Made by a program: the position numbers and the translations under genes
Shown here: positions 16,334 to 24,624 of the stretch, in pieces
How positions within the stretch are numbered: position 1 is the stretch's first letter
Layout: the number at the start of each line of letters is the position of its first letter
NCBI GenBank assembly: GCA_016209205.1
Contig: JACQWQ010000020.1
Coordinates: forward strand, 1 to 51,360
DNA from: Chloroflexota bacterium
GTDB taxonomy: Bacteria; Chloroflexota; Anaerolineae; UBA4142; SHND01
Reading direction: 5' to 3'
Length of the DNA: 51,360 bases
The notes under the pieces: model-generated
The model's input: only the letters and a program-made list of their open reading frames with translations
The model's database searches: none
Told to the model about the DNA's origin: nothing

Positions 16334-18162
16334 ACGATACTCCCACTCATTCGTTTTCGCGCGCTCCGCATTTCCGCGCGCAGGCGGCTCATCGGCGGAT
16401 TCGGATTCAGATTCACAAACGTCATGCCTTCGACCAACAATGGATGTACCTCGCGCGCGGCGTAATACATTTGCTGGCTCGTGAGACGATAATCGGGATG
16501 CCCCTGCTCCGCCGTCCGCAGCTCGCACCAATGATACAGCTCGCGCAGATTTAATTCAATGTTGTACCGCACGCGATAGCCGAACGGCACGACGTACTGC
16601 GCTTCGTTTGGATATTCGTCCACGAGCGTCCGATACAGCTGGTCCGCGCGTTCCATCGCGGCGCGATATGCGTCGCGGATTTCAGGGACCGCTTCGATTT
16701 GTTCGCTCGTGTCGTACCCGTGCGCGGTGGTGTACGCTTGACGGTTGGGCGTCACCATGCGATGCCGCTGCAAGTCGCGGAATTCGCCGATATTGATGAG
16801 TAAATCAAATTCATACCGCGCGTGCTCGAACGCGCGCCCCGGTTTGTGCCGCCGATTTCCCCGCACGCCGACGTACCCGTGCACGATTTCCGCTTTTTCC
16901 TGTTCCGACAATTCGCGCACGCGTTCCATCACGCAATCTTTTGGTAAATCTGACGCGGAAAACAAAATCGCAGCGACGACGGCATCCAGCGCATCGGTGT
17001 CAAAACGCGTCAGCGTCACCTTGAGTGACGGGTGACGGGTGACGGGTGACGTCTCACCCTTCATTGCATTCAGGGCAGGCAGTTTCACGTTTGACGTTTC
17101 ACGTTTCACGTTTGACGTTTCACCCTTCATTGCATTCAGGGCAGGCAGTTTCACGTTTGACGCTTCACGTATCTCGCCCCCCAGAAATTTCTTTGCCAAC
17201 TCGCTCTGCCTCTCCCGCCGCGTTTGCAAATACTCTTGCAGTCGCTTGCCTTTGTCGTCGTCCGCGCGTTTGATGAAGGGACCGATGACGCATTCCAATT
17301 CGTGCGCGCCTGCGCGTCCGAGCCAGCGATTTTCTGGAAACGGGTCGGCGAGCAAATGGAGCAGTAGATATTCCAGCGCGCGCCCATTGCCCCACACGCC
17401 GACATTCGTCAACGTCGCCATCGGCAAAAAACAGCGGAGCAAATCACACGCCTGCGCGCGCGTCGCTTGTTTGTACGCAAACGACGCGCTGCGCTGGAAT
17501 TCTGGATCGGCGATTTTGGCAAACGGGACGACCTCGCCCGTCAGCGCGTTTTCAAATTCAATCTCGTCAACCGGGTGCGTGGTTTCAAGATAGTGCATCA
17601 TGCGCGGCAAGAGTGCGGCGTACGCGTCAAACAAACCGTCGAGATGCGCGATGACCTCAGCGCCGTACCGCGAGGCGACGAGACTGCGGTCGCGATAATA
17701 GCGATACTGCCCGTGCACCTTGTCGTCGAACGGCACATAGCGCGAAGATTTTTCCAGAAACGACAAGCCGAGGCGATGGTCTTCGATGGTTTTGGCGGCG
17801 ATCTGCGAAACTTCTTGAAAGGCAACGTGCGCGCCGCCGAGTTCGCCCACCGAGTCATCGCCATAATCGGAAAGCACGCGCGTGTAAAACGCTTCGGCGC
17901 GCGCGCGCGCGTCGGCGGTAGAAACCTCAAAGGTCTCCGAGACCTTCGAGATTTTGAAAAATTCGTCGAGGAACAATCGCCGCACGCCTTTGGCGGAACG
18001 GCTGTAGCGTGAAAACAACGCGCCTTTGACCACTTCGGGCAGATTCACCAGCGCGACGACGGAACGGTCCGCATTGGTAAAGTACGGCGCGAGGCGTTCC
18101 GCGTCTTCCGCGCTCAATTCCTCGCTCGAAGGGGTCAGCCAATTTTGGAATTCATCAAGCAT
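16330..18162 (-). CDS. thyX: Flavin-dependent thymidylate synthase, tandem-domain ThyX
   Basis: A 610-residue protein with two ThyX-like halves. The first half has GGAHVAFQEVSQIAAKTIEDH and FLEKSSRYVPFD; the second has HKPGRAFEHARYEFDLLINIG and the flavin/dUMP-binding RHRMVTPNRQAYTTAHGYD, a divergent form of the RHRxxSxNxxSxR signature. ThyX makes dTMP from dUMP using FAD, NADPH and methylene-tetrahydrofolate. Single-domain ThyX is about 220-250 residues; double versions are known. The linker (about residues 345-375) carries a translated 66-bp tandem repeat, LPALNAMKGETSNVK and so on. Confidence 0.88.
   Translation of the reverse strand: MLDEFQNWLTPSSEELSAEDAERLAPYFTNADRSVVALVNLPEVVKGALFSRYSRSAKGVRRLFLDEFFKISKVSETFEVSTADARARAEAFYTRVLSDYGDDSVGELGGAHVAFQEVSQIAAKTIEDHRLGLSFLEKSSRYVPFDDKVHGQYRYYRDRSLVASRYGAEVIAHLDGLFDAYAALLPRMMHYLETTHPVDEIEFENALTGEVVPFAKIADPEFQRSASFAYKQATRAQACDLLRCFLPMATLTNVGVWGNGRALEYLLLHLLADPFPENRWLGRAGAHELECVIGPFIKRADDDKGKRLQEYLQTRRERQSELAKKFLGGEIREASNVKLPALNAMKGETSNVKRETSNVKLPALNAMKGETSPVTRHPSLKVTLTRFDTDALDAVVAAILFSASDLPKDCVMERVRELSEQEKAEIVHGYVGVRGNRRHKPGRAFEHARYEFDLLINIGEFRDLQRHRMVTPNRQAYTTAHGYDTSEQIEAVPEIRDAYRAAMERADQLYRTLVDEYPNEAQYVVPFGYRVRYNIELNLRELYHWCELRTAEQGHPDYRLTSQQMYYAAREVHPLLVEGMTFVNLNPNPPMSRLRAEMRSARKRMSGSIV
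17026..17170 (-). repeat. Tandem repeat inside thyX with 7-bp and 66-bp periods
   Basis: Plus-strand heptamers GTGACGG (several copies at the left end) and TTTCACG/TTTGACG surround two copies of a TTCATTGCATTCAGGGCAGG segment spaced 66 bp apart. Because 66 is a multiple of three, the array is translated as a repeated 22-residue unit (GETSNVKR, LPALNAMK). It lies in the linker between the two ThyX halves. Confidence 0.9.
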
Positions 18163-18559
18163 GTGTGCTCACTTGAATTTCGATTTTTGATTGTCGATTT
18201 TCTGATTTTGAATTCTGGCAGCACGGCGAATTTTGTGTAAATTCCCGGAGGGGGCAAGCACAAGGCATTGCCCCTACGAAATTACATAATTTTGTATTAG
18301 TCAATCACATTGTAGACACGCTACGCTCTTGATGGATTACCAAATCCAGCTGTCCTCGGCGGTGGATGTGTCCCTCTGCGGCGAGCGGTGCGGTGTCTAG
18401 GATGTTGTTGCCCAATACAGAAATTACATAATTTTCAGGATACCGGCTGAATTTCCAATTTCCAACTTCCAACTTCCAACTTCCAATTTCCAACTTCCAA
18501 TTTCCAACTTCTAACTTCCAACTTCCAACTTCCAACTTCCAACTTCTAACTTCTAACTT
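18163..18559. other. Intergenic region with repeats, no gene
   Basis: No coding gene is supported. It holds a GGGGGCAA...CATTGCCCCTAC palindrome (about 18250-18281) related in sequence to the centre of the 126-bp MITE, two copies of AAATTACATAATTTT, and the left part of the TTCCAAC heptamer array. A small minus-strand frame here (KLEVGNWKLE) is only the translated repeat. Confidence 0.7.
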
Positions 18560-18585
18560 CTAATCTCCAATTTCCAATTTCCGTT
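18449..18585 (-). repeat. TTCCAAC/TTCCAAT heptamer array overlapping the phosphatase 3' end
   Basis: Nearly 20 in-phase 7-bp units (TTCCAAC, TTCCAAT, TTCTAAC on the plus strand). The last residues of the phosphatase (KLEIGD) and its stop codon lie inside the array. Confidence 0.92.
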
Positions 18586-21577
18586 TGACCACCACCAACG
18601 TCAAATCGTCGAACTGCGGCGCGCCCTGGGTGAATGCTTGGACGGCGTGCATGATCTCGTCGGTCAATGCTTGCGCGGATTTGGACGCGTGTGCTTGGAT
18701 CACTTCGACCAAGCGCGGCGCGCCAAATTCTTGTTCGCCCGACAGATCGAGCGCGTCGGTGATGCCGTCCGTGTACAACACGATCACGTCGCCCGGATGC
18801 AATTGCACGTGCGCTTGCGGCTGCTCCATGTTTGGCAGAATGCCGAGCGCGATGCCGTGTTCCGGCAGCGGATGGACCGTGCCGCTTTCGTAATGATACA
18901 AGAGCGGCGGATTGTGTCCCGCGTTCACGTAAAGAATGCTGCCGTCGGTCGTGTCGAGCACGCCGTAAAATGCCGTGACGAACATGTCCGACTGCGCGTC
19001 GGCAATAATTACATCGTTCGCGCGTTCCATCGCTTCACGCGGGGACGGTTTGCCGATTGCCATCGTGCGGATGATCGTGCGCGTGAGCGCCATAAACAAC
19101 GCGGCGGGCAAGCCCTTGTCCGACACGTCGGCGACGACCATCCCGAGCCGTTCGTGCTGCAAGCGGATCAGATCGTAAAAATCGCCGCTGACCTCGCGCG
19201 CGGCGCGCCACGTCGCGGCAATGTCATAGCCGGGCAGGTGCGGCATGTGATGCGGCAAAAACGAAGTTTGAATTTGGCGCGCCAAGCCGAGTTCGTGGTC
19301 GAGCCGTTTCTTTTGTTCGGCTTGTTCGTCCAGCTGCGCGCGTTCGATGGCGACGGCGGCTTGATTGGCAATGCCGGTCAGCACGCGCATTTCCTCAGGA
19401 CTAAAATGCTGCGCATCACGCCCTTGATCCACCCCGAGCGCGCCGACCATTTCCCCGCGCGCGATGAGCGGAAACAAGACGACCGCTTCCAGTTCGAACA
19501 GTTCGGCCAGCTGCGGGCGGATGAGGTCCGAGGTACGCGCATTGCCGATGGCAACCGGTTCGCGCGTGTTCCACAATTCCGTAAAGACATTGTGCGTCGG
19601 GTGCGCCAGGGGAAAGCGCAGACGTTCAAAGCGCCGCAGCAGGCGCGGCGACAAACCGTACGCTTTGCCCGCGCGAAATTCGCGCTCGACGGGATGATAC
19701 ATAAAGACGGCGGCGCGTTTCACGCCGACGAGCAGCGTGGTCAACGTCACGATGGTGGTCAGCGCATCCGCCAACGATTCTTGGTCCGCCAAGTTTTCGG
19801 CGACGTTCAACAGCGTGTTCAAATAATACGCTTCGACTTGCTGCGCTTCGAACAACCGCGAATTTTCAATCGCAATCGCAATCTGCGCGCCGAGCGTTCT
19901 CATGACAAACAAATCTTCGTCGTTGAACGCGCCGGTGCGGTCACTTTGCACGTCCAGCACGCCGACCACGCGCTGCCCGATAATGAGCGGCACGCCCAAT
20001 TCGGAACGCGTGTCGCTGAGCGCGTTATCGGGGCCCGGCGCGTAACGCGGTTCTTTGGTCACGTCGGGGACGAGCAGCGGCTCGGCGTGCGCGGCGACCC
20101 AACCGATGATGCCTTCCTGATATCGCATGCGCTCGCCGCGCTGCCGCCACGCTTCGCCGAGCGGATGCGTCGAAGCAAAAAACAATAGGTCACGATTTTC
20201 TTGTTCGACCAAAACATGTACGTGCGTGTAACCAAAACGGTCTTGAATTTCATGCGCGACTTTGGGCAAGAGTTCTTCGAGTTCGAGCACTTGAGCCACT
20301 TTGCCGCTGACATCGCTGACGATGGCGAGCTGCGTCGCGCGGCGGCGCTCGACGGCATACAAACGCGTGTTTTCGATGGCCACCCCGGCTTGGCCCGCCA
20401 AAACGTTCAACGTGCGCGCGTTCGTCATGCCCAACGCGCGGGAGCGCGCGCTCAACACCGTAACCATGCCGCTCACGTCTTCGCCCGCCAACAGCGGCAC
20501 GAACAACGCCGACCGCGCGAGGCGATGTTCAAAACGCGCGTCAAATTCAAACGGCAGTTTACGTTGCCGCAAATCGTCGGCGACGAGTGACGCAGGATTG
20601 TCGCGCATAAACACGAGTGCGGGCGAAAGCAGGGCAACTTCACGCTGCCAGTGCAGCGCATCGCCGCGCGCTTCGGCGCGCACGGTAAGCGCGTCGCGAT
20701 CCGCGCTGAACAATTCGACGCGCACCAAGTCGGCGTTCAAGACGCGGCGCGTATAATCCAGCAGCAATTCGATCACGCGGTCGGCGTCAAAGCCCGCGTG
20801 CGCGACGGCTTGATTGAATTCATTCAACGCGGCGAGTTCGCGCGTGTGCCGCTGCAAGCGGTCTTGAATAATCGCGTAGCGTTGAATGACGAACGCGACG
20901 AGGACCAAACCGCCCGCGAGCAAAATGAAAATCGGACGCGTCAGCCCGCCGAATTCGGTATAGACCACCGCAATGACCATCGAAAACGGCAAAGGCGCGA
21001 GTTCGACCACGAGCGAAGCGCCGAGTGTATCGCGAAACAATTTGAAAAAACCGCGCGCGCCGATGCGCATCGTTTCCCAAATCGCCCAACCGAGATTGTC
21101 CAACCCGAACCAGACGAGCATCGCAGCGGCGGAAGGCAAAAGATTCACGATGCCAAAATCGAGCGGCGGCAGCGCGCCGCCCAACGCCATAAAGACACTG
21201 CCGCTCGCGATACCCATCAGTGCTTTCAAACCCGCGTTGAAAATCGGCGATTCGAACAGCGCGATCAGATTGCGGCGTCCATATTCCAAATTGTTGATGA
21301 GAATGTACAGCAGCGAGCTCATTGCCGGAACCCACGCCCCGGTCAGCGGTCCAAAAATAAAAATCGCGGCAAGGTCTACGATGCCGACGAGACTGTGCAA
21401 CGTATCGGGACCGGAATAGACCCCGGCGCGTTTGACGATGAACGAGAGGAGCGTAAAAAAGAGGATGGGCAGCAGGTGTGCGCGCAGCGCGTTCCCATCG
21501 GTGAGCAGGACCAATACGCCCAGCCCAAGCAAGCCGACCGCAAACGAAAAAATGAGGCGGGGGAGAGGTGGACGCAT
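18560..21577 (-). CDS. Membrane-anchored GAF-domain SpoIIE/PP2C serine phosphatase (RsbU-like)
   Basis: A 1005-residue signalling protein. Residues 1-240 hold about seven membrane spans. Three GAF domains follow (roughly 270-410, 430-585, 600-745; each has the VAIENTRLY/IAIENSRLF/VAIERAQL closing helix). A linker (EQKKRLDHELGLARQIQTSFLP) leads to the PP2C-type phosphatase with REVSGDFYD and VVADVSDKGLPAALFM carrying the metal-binding Asp residues. It should dephosphorylate a STAS antagonist, and a STAS protein and RsbW kinase are encoded further upstream on the same strand. The gene ends within a heptamer array. Confidence 0.92.
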   Translation of the reverse strand: MRPPLPRLIFSFAVGLLGLGVLVLLTDGNALRAHLLPILFFTLLSFIVKRAGVYSGPDTLHSLVGIVDLAAIFIFGPLTGAWVPAMSSLLYILINNLEYGRRNLIALFESPIFNAGLKALMGIASGSVFMALGGALPPLDFGIVNLLPSAAAMLVWFGLDNLGWAIWETMRIGARGFFKLFRDTLGASLVVELAPLPFSMVIAVVYTEFGGLTRPIFILLAGGLVLVAFVIQRYAIIQDRLQRHTRELAALNEFNQAVAHAGFDADRVIELLLDYTRRVLNADLVRVELFSADRDALTVRAEARGDALHWQREVALLSPALVFMRDNPASLVADDLRQRKLPFEFDARFEHRLARSALFVPLLAGEDVSGMVTVLSARSRALGMTNARTLNVLAGQAGVAIENTRLYAVERRRATQLAIVSDVSGKVAQVLELEELLPKVAHEIQDRFGYTHVHVLVEQENRDLLFFASTHPLGEAWRQRGERMRYQEGIIGWVAAHAEPLLVPDVTKEPRYAPGPDNALSDTRSELGVPLIIGQRVVGVLDVQSDRTGAFNDEDLFVMRTLGAQIAIAIENSRLFEAQQVEAYYLNTLLNVAENLADQESLADALTTIVTLTTLLVGVKRAAVFMYHPVEREFRAGKAYGLSPRLLRRFERLRFPLAHPTHNVFTELWNTREPVAIGNARTSDLIRPQLAELFELEAVVLFPLIARGEMVGALGVDQGRDAQHFSPEEMRVLTGIANQAAVAIERAQLDEQAEQKKRLDHELGLARQIQTSFLPHHMPHLPGYDIAATWRAAREVSGDFYDLIRLQHERLGMVVADVSDKGLPAALFMALTRTIIRTMAIGKPSPREAMERANDVIIADAQSDMFVTAFYGVLDTTDGSILYVNAGHNPPLLYHYESGTVHPLPEHGIALGILPNMEQPQAHVQLHPGDVIVLYTDGITDALDLSGEQEFGAPRLVEVIQAHASKSAQALTDEIMHAVQAFTQGAPQFDDLTLVVVKRKLEIGD

Positions 21578-21593
21578 AAAAGAGCCAAGAGAT

Positions 21594-21804
21594 TGGAGAC
21601 GTGAAACGTGAAACGTGAAACGTGAAACGTGAGACGTGAGACGTGAGACGTGAGACGTGAGACGTGAGACGTGAGACGTGAGACGTGAGACGTGAGACGT
21701 GAGACGTGAGACGTGAAACGTGAGACGTGAGACGTGAAACGTGAGACGTGAGACGTGAGACGTGAGACGTGAAACGTGAAACGTGAGACGTGAGATGTGA
21801 AACG
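21594..21804. repeat. GTGAGAC heptamer array, about 30 copies
   Basis: Around thirty uninterrupted 7-bp units, GTGAGAC or GTGAAAC, fill the gap between the phosphatase start and the methyltransferase stop (TAA at 21807). The alternation of the two variants is clustered (GTGAAAC at the ends), as expected from slippage or unequal exchange. There are no spacers, so this is not a CRISPR. Confidence 0.97.
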
Positions 21805-21806
21805 CG

Positions 21807-23405
21807 TTATCCCAGCGCGAGTTCCATTTGCCGATTCGAAATGTAAAGCGAATGATTTAGACGCGCTCGATATGCTTCCCAATCTGAAAGGGTGACGGGC
21901 GCGGTGAGATGTAAACCAGCGCGTTCCCATGCCAGTTGCATTGTTTCAAAAGAGCACGGATCTGCCACGCGCGCGAGGTCAAGGCGCATCAAGCTGCTTT
22001 TGGTGTACGGGCGCTTGGCTTGGCGAAAAATAATTGAATCGAGAAACTGCAACACGGGCGCAGTATTCAAAAGGGAAACGGTAAACAACGCGTCGGCGTA
22101 TTCGTCAAAGCCCAAAAAGTAGCACGTATCGTCCAACATGACCGGACGATTTTGGAAAGGCATCACGAGTGAAAAAGTCGGCTCTTTGTGCAAGCCGGAA
22201 ATGGCGACTTTGTACAGTTTGAAAGAATAGGCGCCGATGCCAAAAATCGCAAAGCGCGCGTGCTGCCGATAAATGCTCGATTTGCGTTTCGAAAAAACCT
22301 TTTCATGTTGCACGAGATAAGCCCAGAGCGCCGGGGCGGTGGATTGGAGTGAAAGCGTCTCTTGCCCAATTTGCTTTTGGGTCAACACCAGACGTCTGTG
22401 CGGCGCGGGCGTTTGCCACGGTTCCAAGTCGGAACCTTTGACCAGTCCATAGATCCAGTCCGCTTCGACCTGAACGACCTCTGCATATCCGTTCAAAAGT
22501 TCCCCGTCAACGGCTTCCAATTCCAACACGGCAGCGCAATCATGTTTTACGCCTTGCCGCCATTCGAATGGCGACTTACCTTCGAGCTGCTTGGATGATT
22601 GATACGTTTGAACGTTCGAGACAAAATGATCGCCTACCCAACCAAAGCGCCGTTTCACGAATGTCGGTTCATCGAGTGAATAGACGCTCACTTGGGGTTC
22701 CGATTCCGTTTGCCCAATGCGCAACACGAGCAAGCACGCGTCCACCGCCGCGCCAAATTCGCGCTTGGCGTCAAACTCGAACAGGCGGATTTGAGAAATC
22801 GGCAGGGCTTGGCGCGGCGCCAGTTCGACAATGGTTTTCGCCGTCGCCGTTTTGCAGAGCATCGCCAGCGTACCGTCGGCTTGTGCAAACGTATCGAGAA
22901 GGCGCAGAATGATGTACTCACCCAAATCGAAATTGCTCTTGCCGGTCAAGGCATCCAAACCGGACAATGCCTTGAGATTTTTTTTGAACGGTAAATTCTT
23001 GGAATCCAGCGCGCCCAGTTCGGCATTCGTCACCCACGGCGGATTGCCAAGAATCAAAATATCGCGTGCCCGCGTGAGGCGCGCCGGAAAGTGGTGCTGA
23101 AAAAAATCGTCCCGCGCAAGCTCGATTTGGAGCTGCGACAGTCGCGTTTTTTCGAAATGTTCGGCAAGCGTCGTTTGAATTTGCTGTGCGTATTGCGCTT
23201 GAATTTCAACGCCATAAACATGCTCCAGCGTCGAAAACGTCTCTAACGCTGCGAGAATCAAATTGCCCGCGCCGTGCGTCGGTTCGATCAAGAGGCGCGG
23301 TTGGATGCCTTGCGCGTCAAGAACCTGGCACACGCGGCGCGCCAGCGGCAGCGGTGTTTGAAAATCACCCCATTGACGGTGCTTGGGCGGACTAGAATTT
23401 TGCAT
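21807..23405 (-). CDS. N6-adenine DNA methyltransferase (class gamma, TaqI/Eco57I-like)
   Basis: A 532-residue DNA methyltransferase. The SAM-binding motif is LLIEPTHGAGNLILAAL, and the catalytic motif IV is NPPW in ILILGNPPWVTNAELG. The large C-terminal half should carry DNA target recognition. It would protect the host by adenine methylation at the site cut by the downstream-coupled nuclease encoded just upstream. The ATG at 23405 overlaps the nuclease stop as TGATG, so the pair is coupled. Its base composition is somewhat lower in GC than the signalling genes on either side, fitting insertion of a cassette. Confidence 0.87.
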   Translation of the reverse strand: MQNSSPPKHRQWGDFQTPLPLARRVCQVLDAQGIQPRLLIEPTHGAGNLILAALETFSTLEHVYGVEIQAQYAQQIQTTLAEHFEKTRLSQLQIELARDDFFQHHFPARLTRARDILILGNPPWVTNAELGALDSKNLPFKKNLKALSGLDALTGKSNFDLGEYIILRLLDTFAQADGTLAMLCKTATAKTIVELAPRQALPISQIRLFEFDAKREFGAAVDACLLVLRIGQTESEPQVSVYSLDEPTFVKRRFGWVGDHFVSNVQTYQSSKQLEGKSPFEWRQGVKHDCAAVLELEAVDGELLNGYAEVVQVEADWIYGLVKGSDLEPWQTPAPHRRLVLTQKQIGQETLSLQSTAPALWAYLVQHEKVFSKRKSSIYRQHARFAIFGIGAYSFKLYKVAISGLHKEPTFSLVMPFQNRPVMLDDTCYFLGFDEYADALFTVSLLNTAPVLQFLDSIIFRQAKRPYTKSSLMRLDLARVADPCSFETMQLAWERAGLHLTAPVTLSDWEAYRARLNHSLYISNRQMELALG

Positions 23406-24094
23406 CACACAATTTTGATAATGCCCGAAACAGCTTGGTCTAGCGCCACAACGCGACCGTATTGCAATCGCCATTGCAGCGCGTTGGAAATGGTGAGGTA
23501 TCCGAGTTGCGGCGGCGTCCCGAGAATTTCATCCGTCAGCGCATTGAGCACAATTTCGTCGGCGGGCAAATTGCGCTCCGCGAGGAACGCAAAAATGTCA
23601 TCGTGGTTCCCGCTCCTTTCGAGAATTTCCAAAATGCCGCGTGTGGTTTGGTAATCTGCTGTTCGATGCGAGGCAATAAACGCGCAACTCACAAATTCCA
23701 ATTTCGCCTTTCTTGGTCGCATAAGGTCTTGCTTTTCATAGACAAACAGCAACAAGTTGTAACCGAGTCCATAAACCTTTTGCCGGGCTGAGCGAAAAGG
23801 CGACGACGATTGCGGTTGACGCAGTGAAGTAACTTTGATGTCCGTTTCGACCGCCGGTAAATCAAGCCCCGATGCCGAATTGCCGCGTCGTGTTTCGTAG
23901 CGTCCTTCTATTTCGGCTTGAAACGCGTGCTCGATAAAGGTACCAACGGCTTTGCCGTCGGTGACGCCAAACAACTTGGCATACAAATGTTCGCGTTGAC
24001 AAAACTCTTGCGCGGCGGCGACAAGTTGCGCTTGGGTTAGTGGCGCCTTTTCCACAGTGAGCTCTTTGTTTGAATGTAAGCGTTCAGGTGTCAT
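23405..24094 (-). CDS. Probable type II restriction endonuclease
   Basis: A protein of about 229 residues whose core fits a PD-(D/E)XK nuclease: GTFIEHAFQ helix with an early Glu, then GLDLPAVETDIKVTS with Asp78 and Asp85-Ile-Lys87. It sits directly before, and coupled to, a DNA adenine methyltransferase, the usual type II arrangement. The recognition sequence cannot be deduced. The start is uncertain: ATG 24094 lies inside the terminal repeat of an inserted palindromic element, and GTG 24055 is an alternative. Codons upstream of 24094 are element sequence, not gene. Confidence 0.72.
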   Translation of the reverse strand: MTPERLHSNKELTVEKAPLTQAQLVAAAQEFCQREHLYAKLFGVTDGKAVGTFIEHAFQAEIEGRYETRRGNSASGLDLPAVETDIKVTSLRQPQSSSPFRSARQKVYGLGYNLLLFVYEKQDLMRPRKAKLEFVSCAFIASHRTADYQTTRGILEILERSGNHDDIFAFLAERNLPADEIVLNALTDEILGTPPQLGYLTISNALQWRLQYGRVVALDQAVSGIIKIV

Positions 24095-24262
24095 TTCGAG
24101 GAGCGGTTTTTGCGACGAGAAATCTCTGTCCCAACCGAGATTTCTCGCAAAAAACGCTGCACAGGACTTGTCATATCGAAGGGACTGAGATATCTCGCCC
24201 CGCTCGATATGACAGTCCTCTTGCTCACATAGCCCACACGGGCTGACCATCTCGAAATGACA
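24089..24262. mobile_element. MITE-like element with TGTCATTTCGAG terminal inverted repeats
   Basis: A 174-bp element with perfect 12-bp terminal inverted repeats (TGTCATTTCGAG / CTCGAAATGACA) and internal inverted GAGATTTCTCGC-type and GATATCTCG-type sequence. It lies between the STAS gene and the restriction endonuclease, and the endonuclease ATG falls within its left repeat. A related but longer and more degenerate copy is at 39351-39703. No transposase is nearby. Confidence 0.82.
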
Positions 24263-24288
24263 AATTGGACTGAACGGTTACGTTTGAA

Positions 24289-24624
24289 TCAAGCTTGCGG
24301 CGACGCATTGGCATTCAGCGCGCGCTGCGCTGCGCCGCGCGTGGGGTAAATTTCCAGCACGCGGTCAAGCCCCGCCATCGTCACGATTTCCGTCAAGCGT
24401 TCGTTGAGATTGCACAAGACCAATTTGCCGCCGTTGTGTTTGACGCTCTTGCTCGCGCGCATCAGCACGCGCAAACCTTCCGAGCTCATGTAACGCGTTT
24501 CGCTCAGGTCTACCAAGACGCGCGCGTGTTGTTTGCGCGTCAGTGGTTCCAATTCGCTCCACAAGGCACGCGCACCGTACGCGTCCAGCCGTCCTGCCGG
24601 TGAGACGATAACGATTTCGCTCAT
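24289..24624 (-). CDS. STAS-domain anti-sigma factor antagonist
   Basis: A 111-residue SpoIIAA/RsbV-like protein. The conserved phosphorylation site is in TRYMSSEGLRVL (Ser47 or Ser48). In partner switching the unphosphorylated form binds the RsbW-type kinase and frees the target; the SpoIIE phosphatase restores it. Its ATG overlaps the stop of the kinase gene as ATGA. With the kinase gene and the GAF phosphatase further downstream it makes a complete module. Confidence 0.93.
   Translation of the reverse strand: MSEIVIVSPAGRLDAYGARALWSELEPLTRKQHARVLVDLSETRYMSSEGLRVLMRASKSVKHNGGKLVLCNLNERLTEIVTMAGLDRVLEIYPTRGAAQRALNANASPQA

Noticed and set aside
18305..18535. A 76-codon frame with repeated GSWKLEVGNWKLE sequence
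   Set aside because: It is a direct translation of the TTCCAAC heptamer array with no ribosome binding site or family match.
18638..20188. A 516-codon plus-strand open frame
   Set aside because: It is antisense to the GAF/SpoIIE phosphatase, a shadow caused by high GC at codon positions; the minus-strand protein has clear domains.
20651..21604. A 317-codon plus-strand open frame
   Set aside because: Antisense to the membrane and GAF region of the phosphatase, with low-complexity charged content.
21594..21804. CRISPR array
   Set aside because: Perfect contiguous 7-bp units without spacers; no cas genes.
23406..23474. Longer start for the DNA methyltransferase at 23474
   Set aside because: The extra 23 residues overlap the endonuclease gene in another frame; ATG 23405 overlaps its stop as TGATG.
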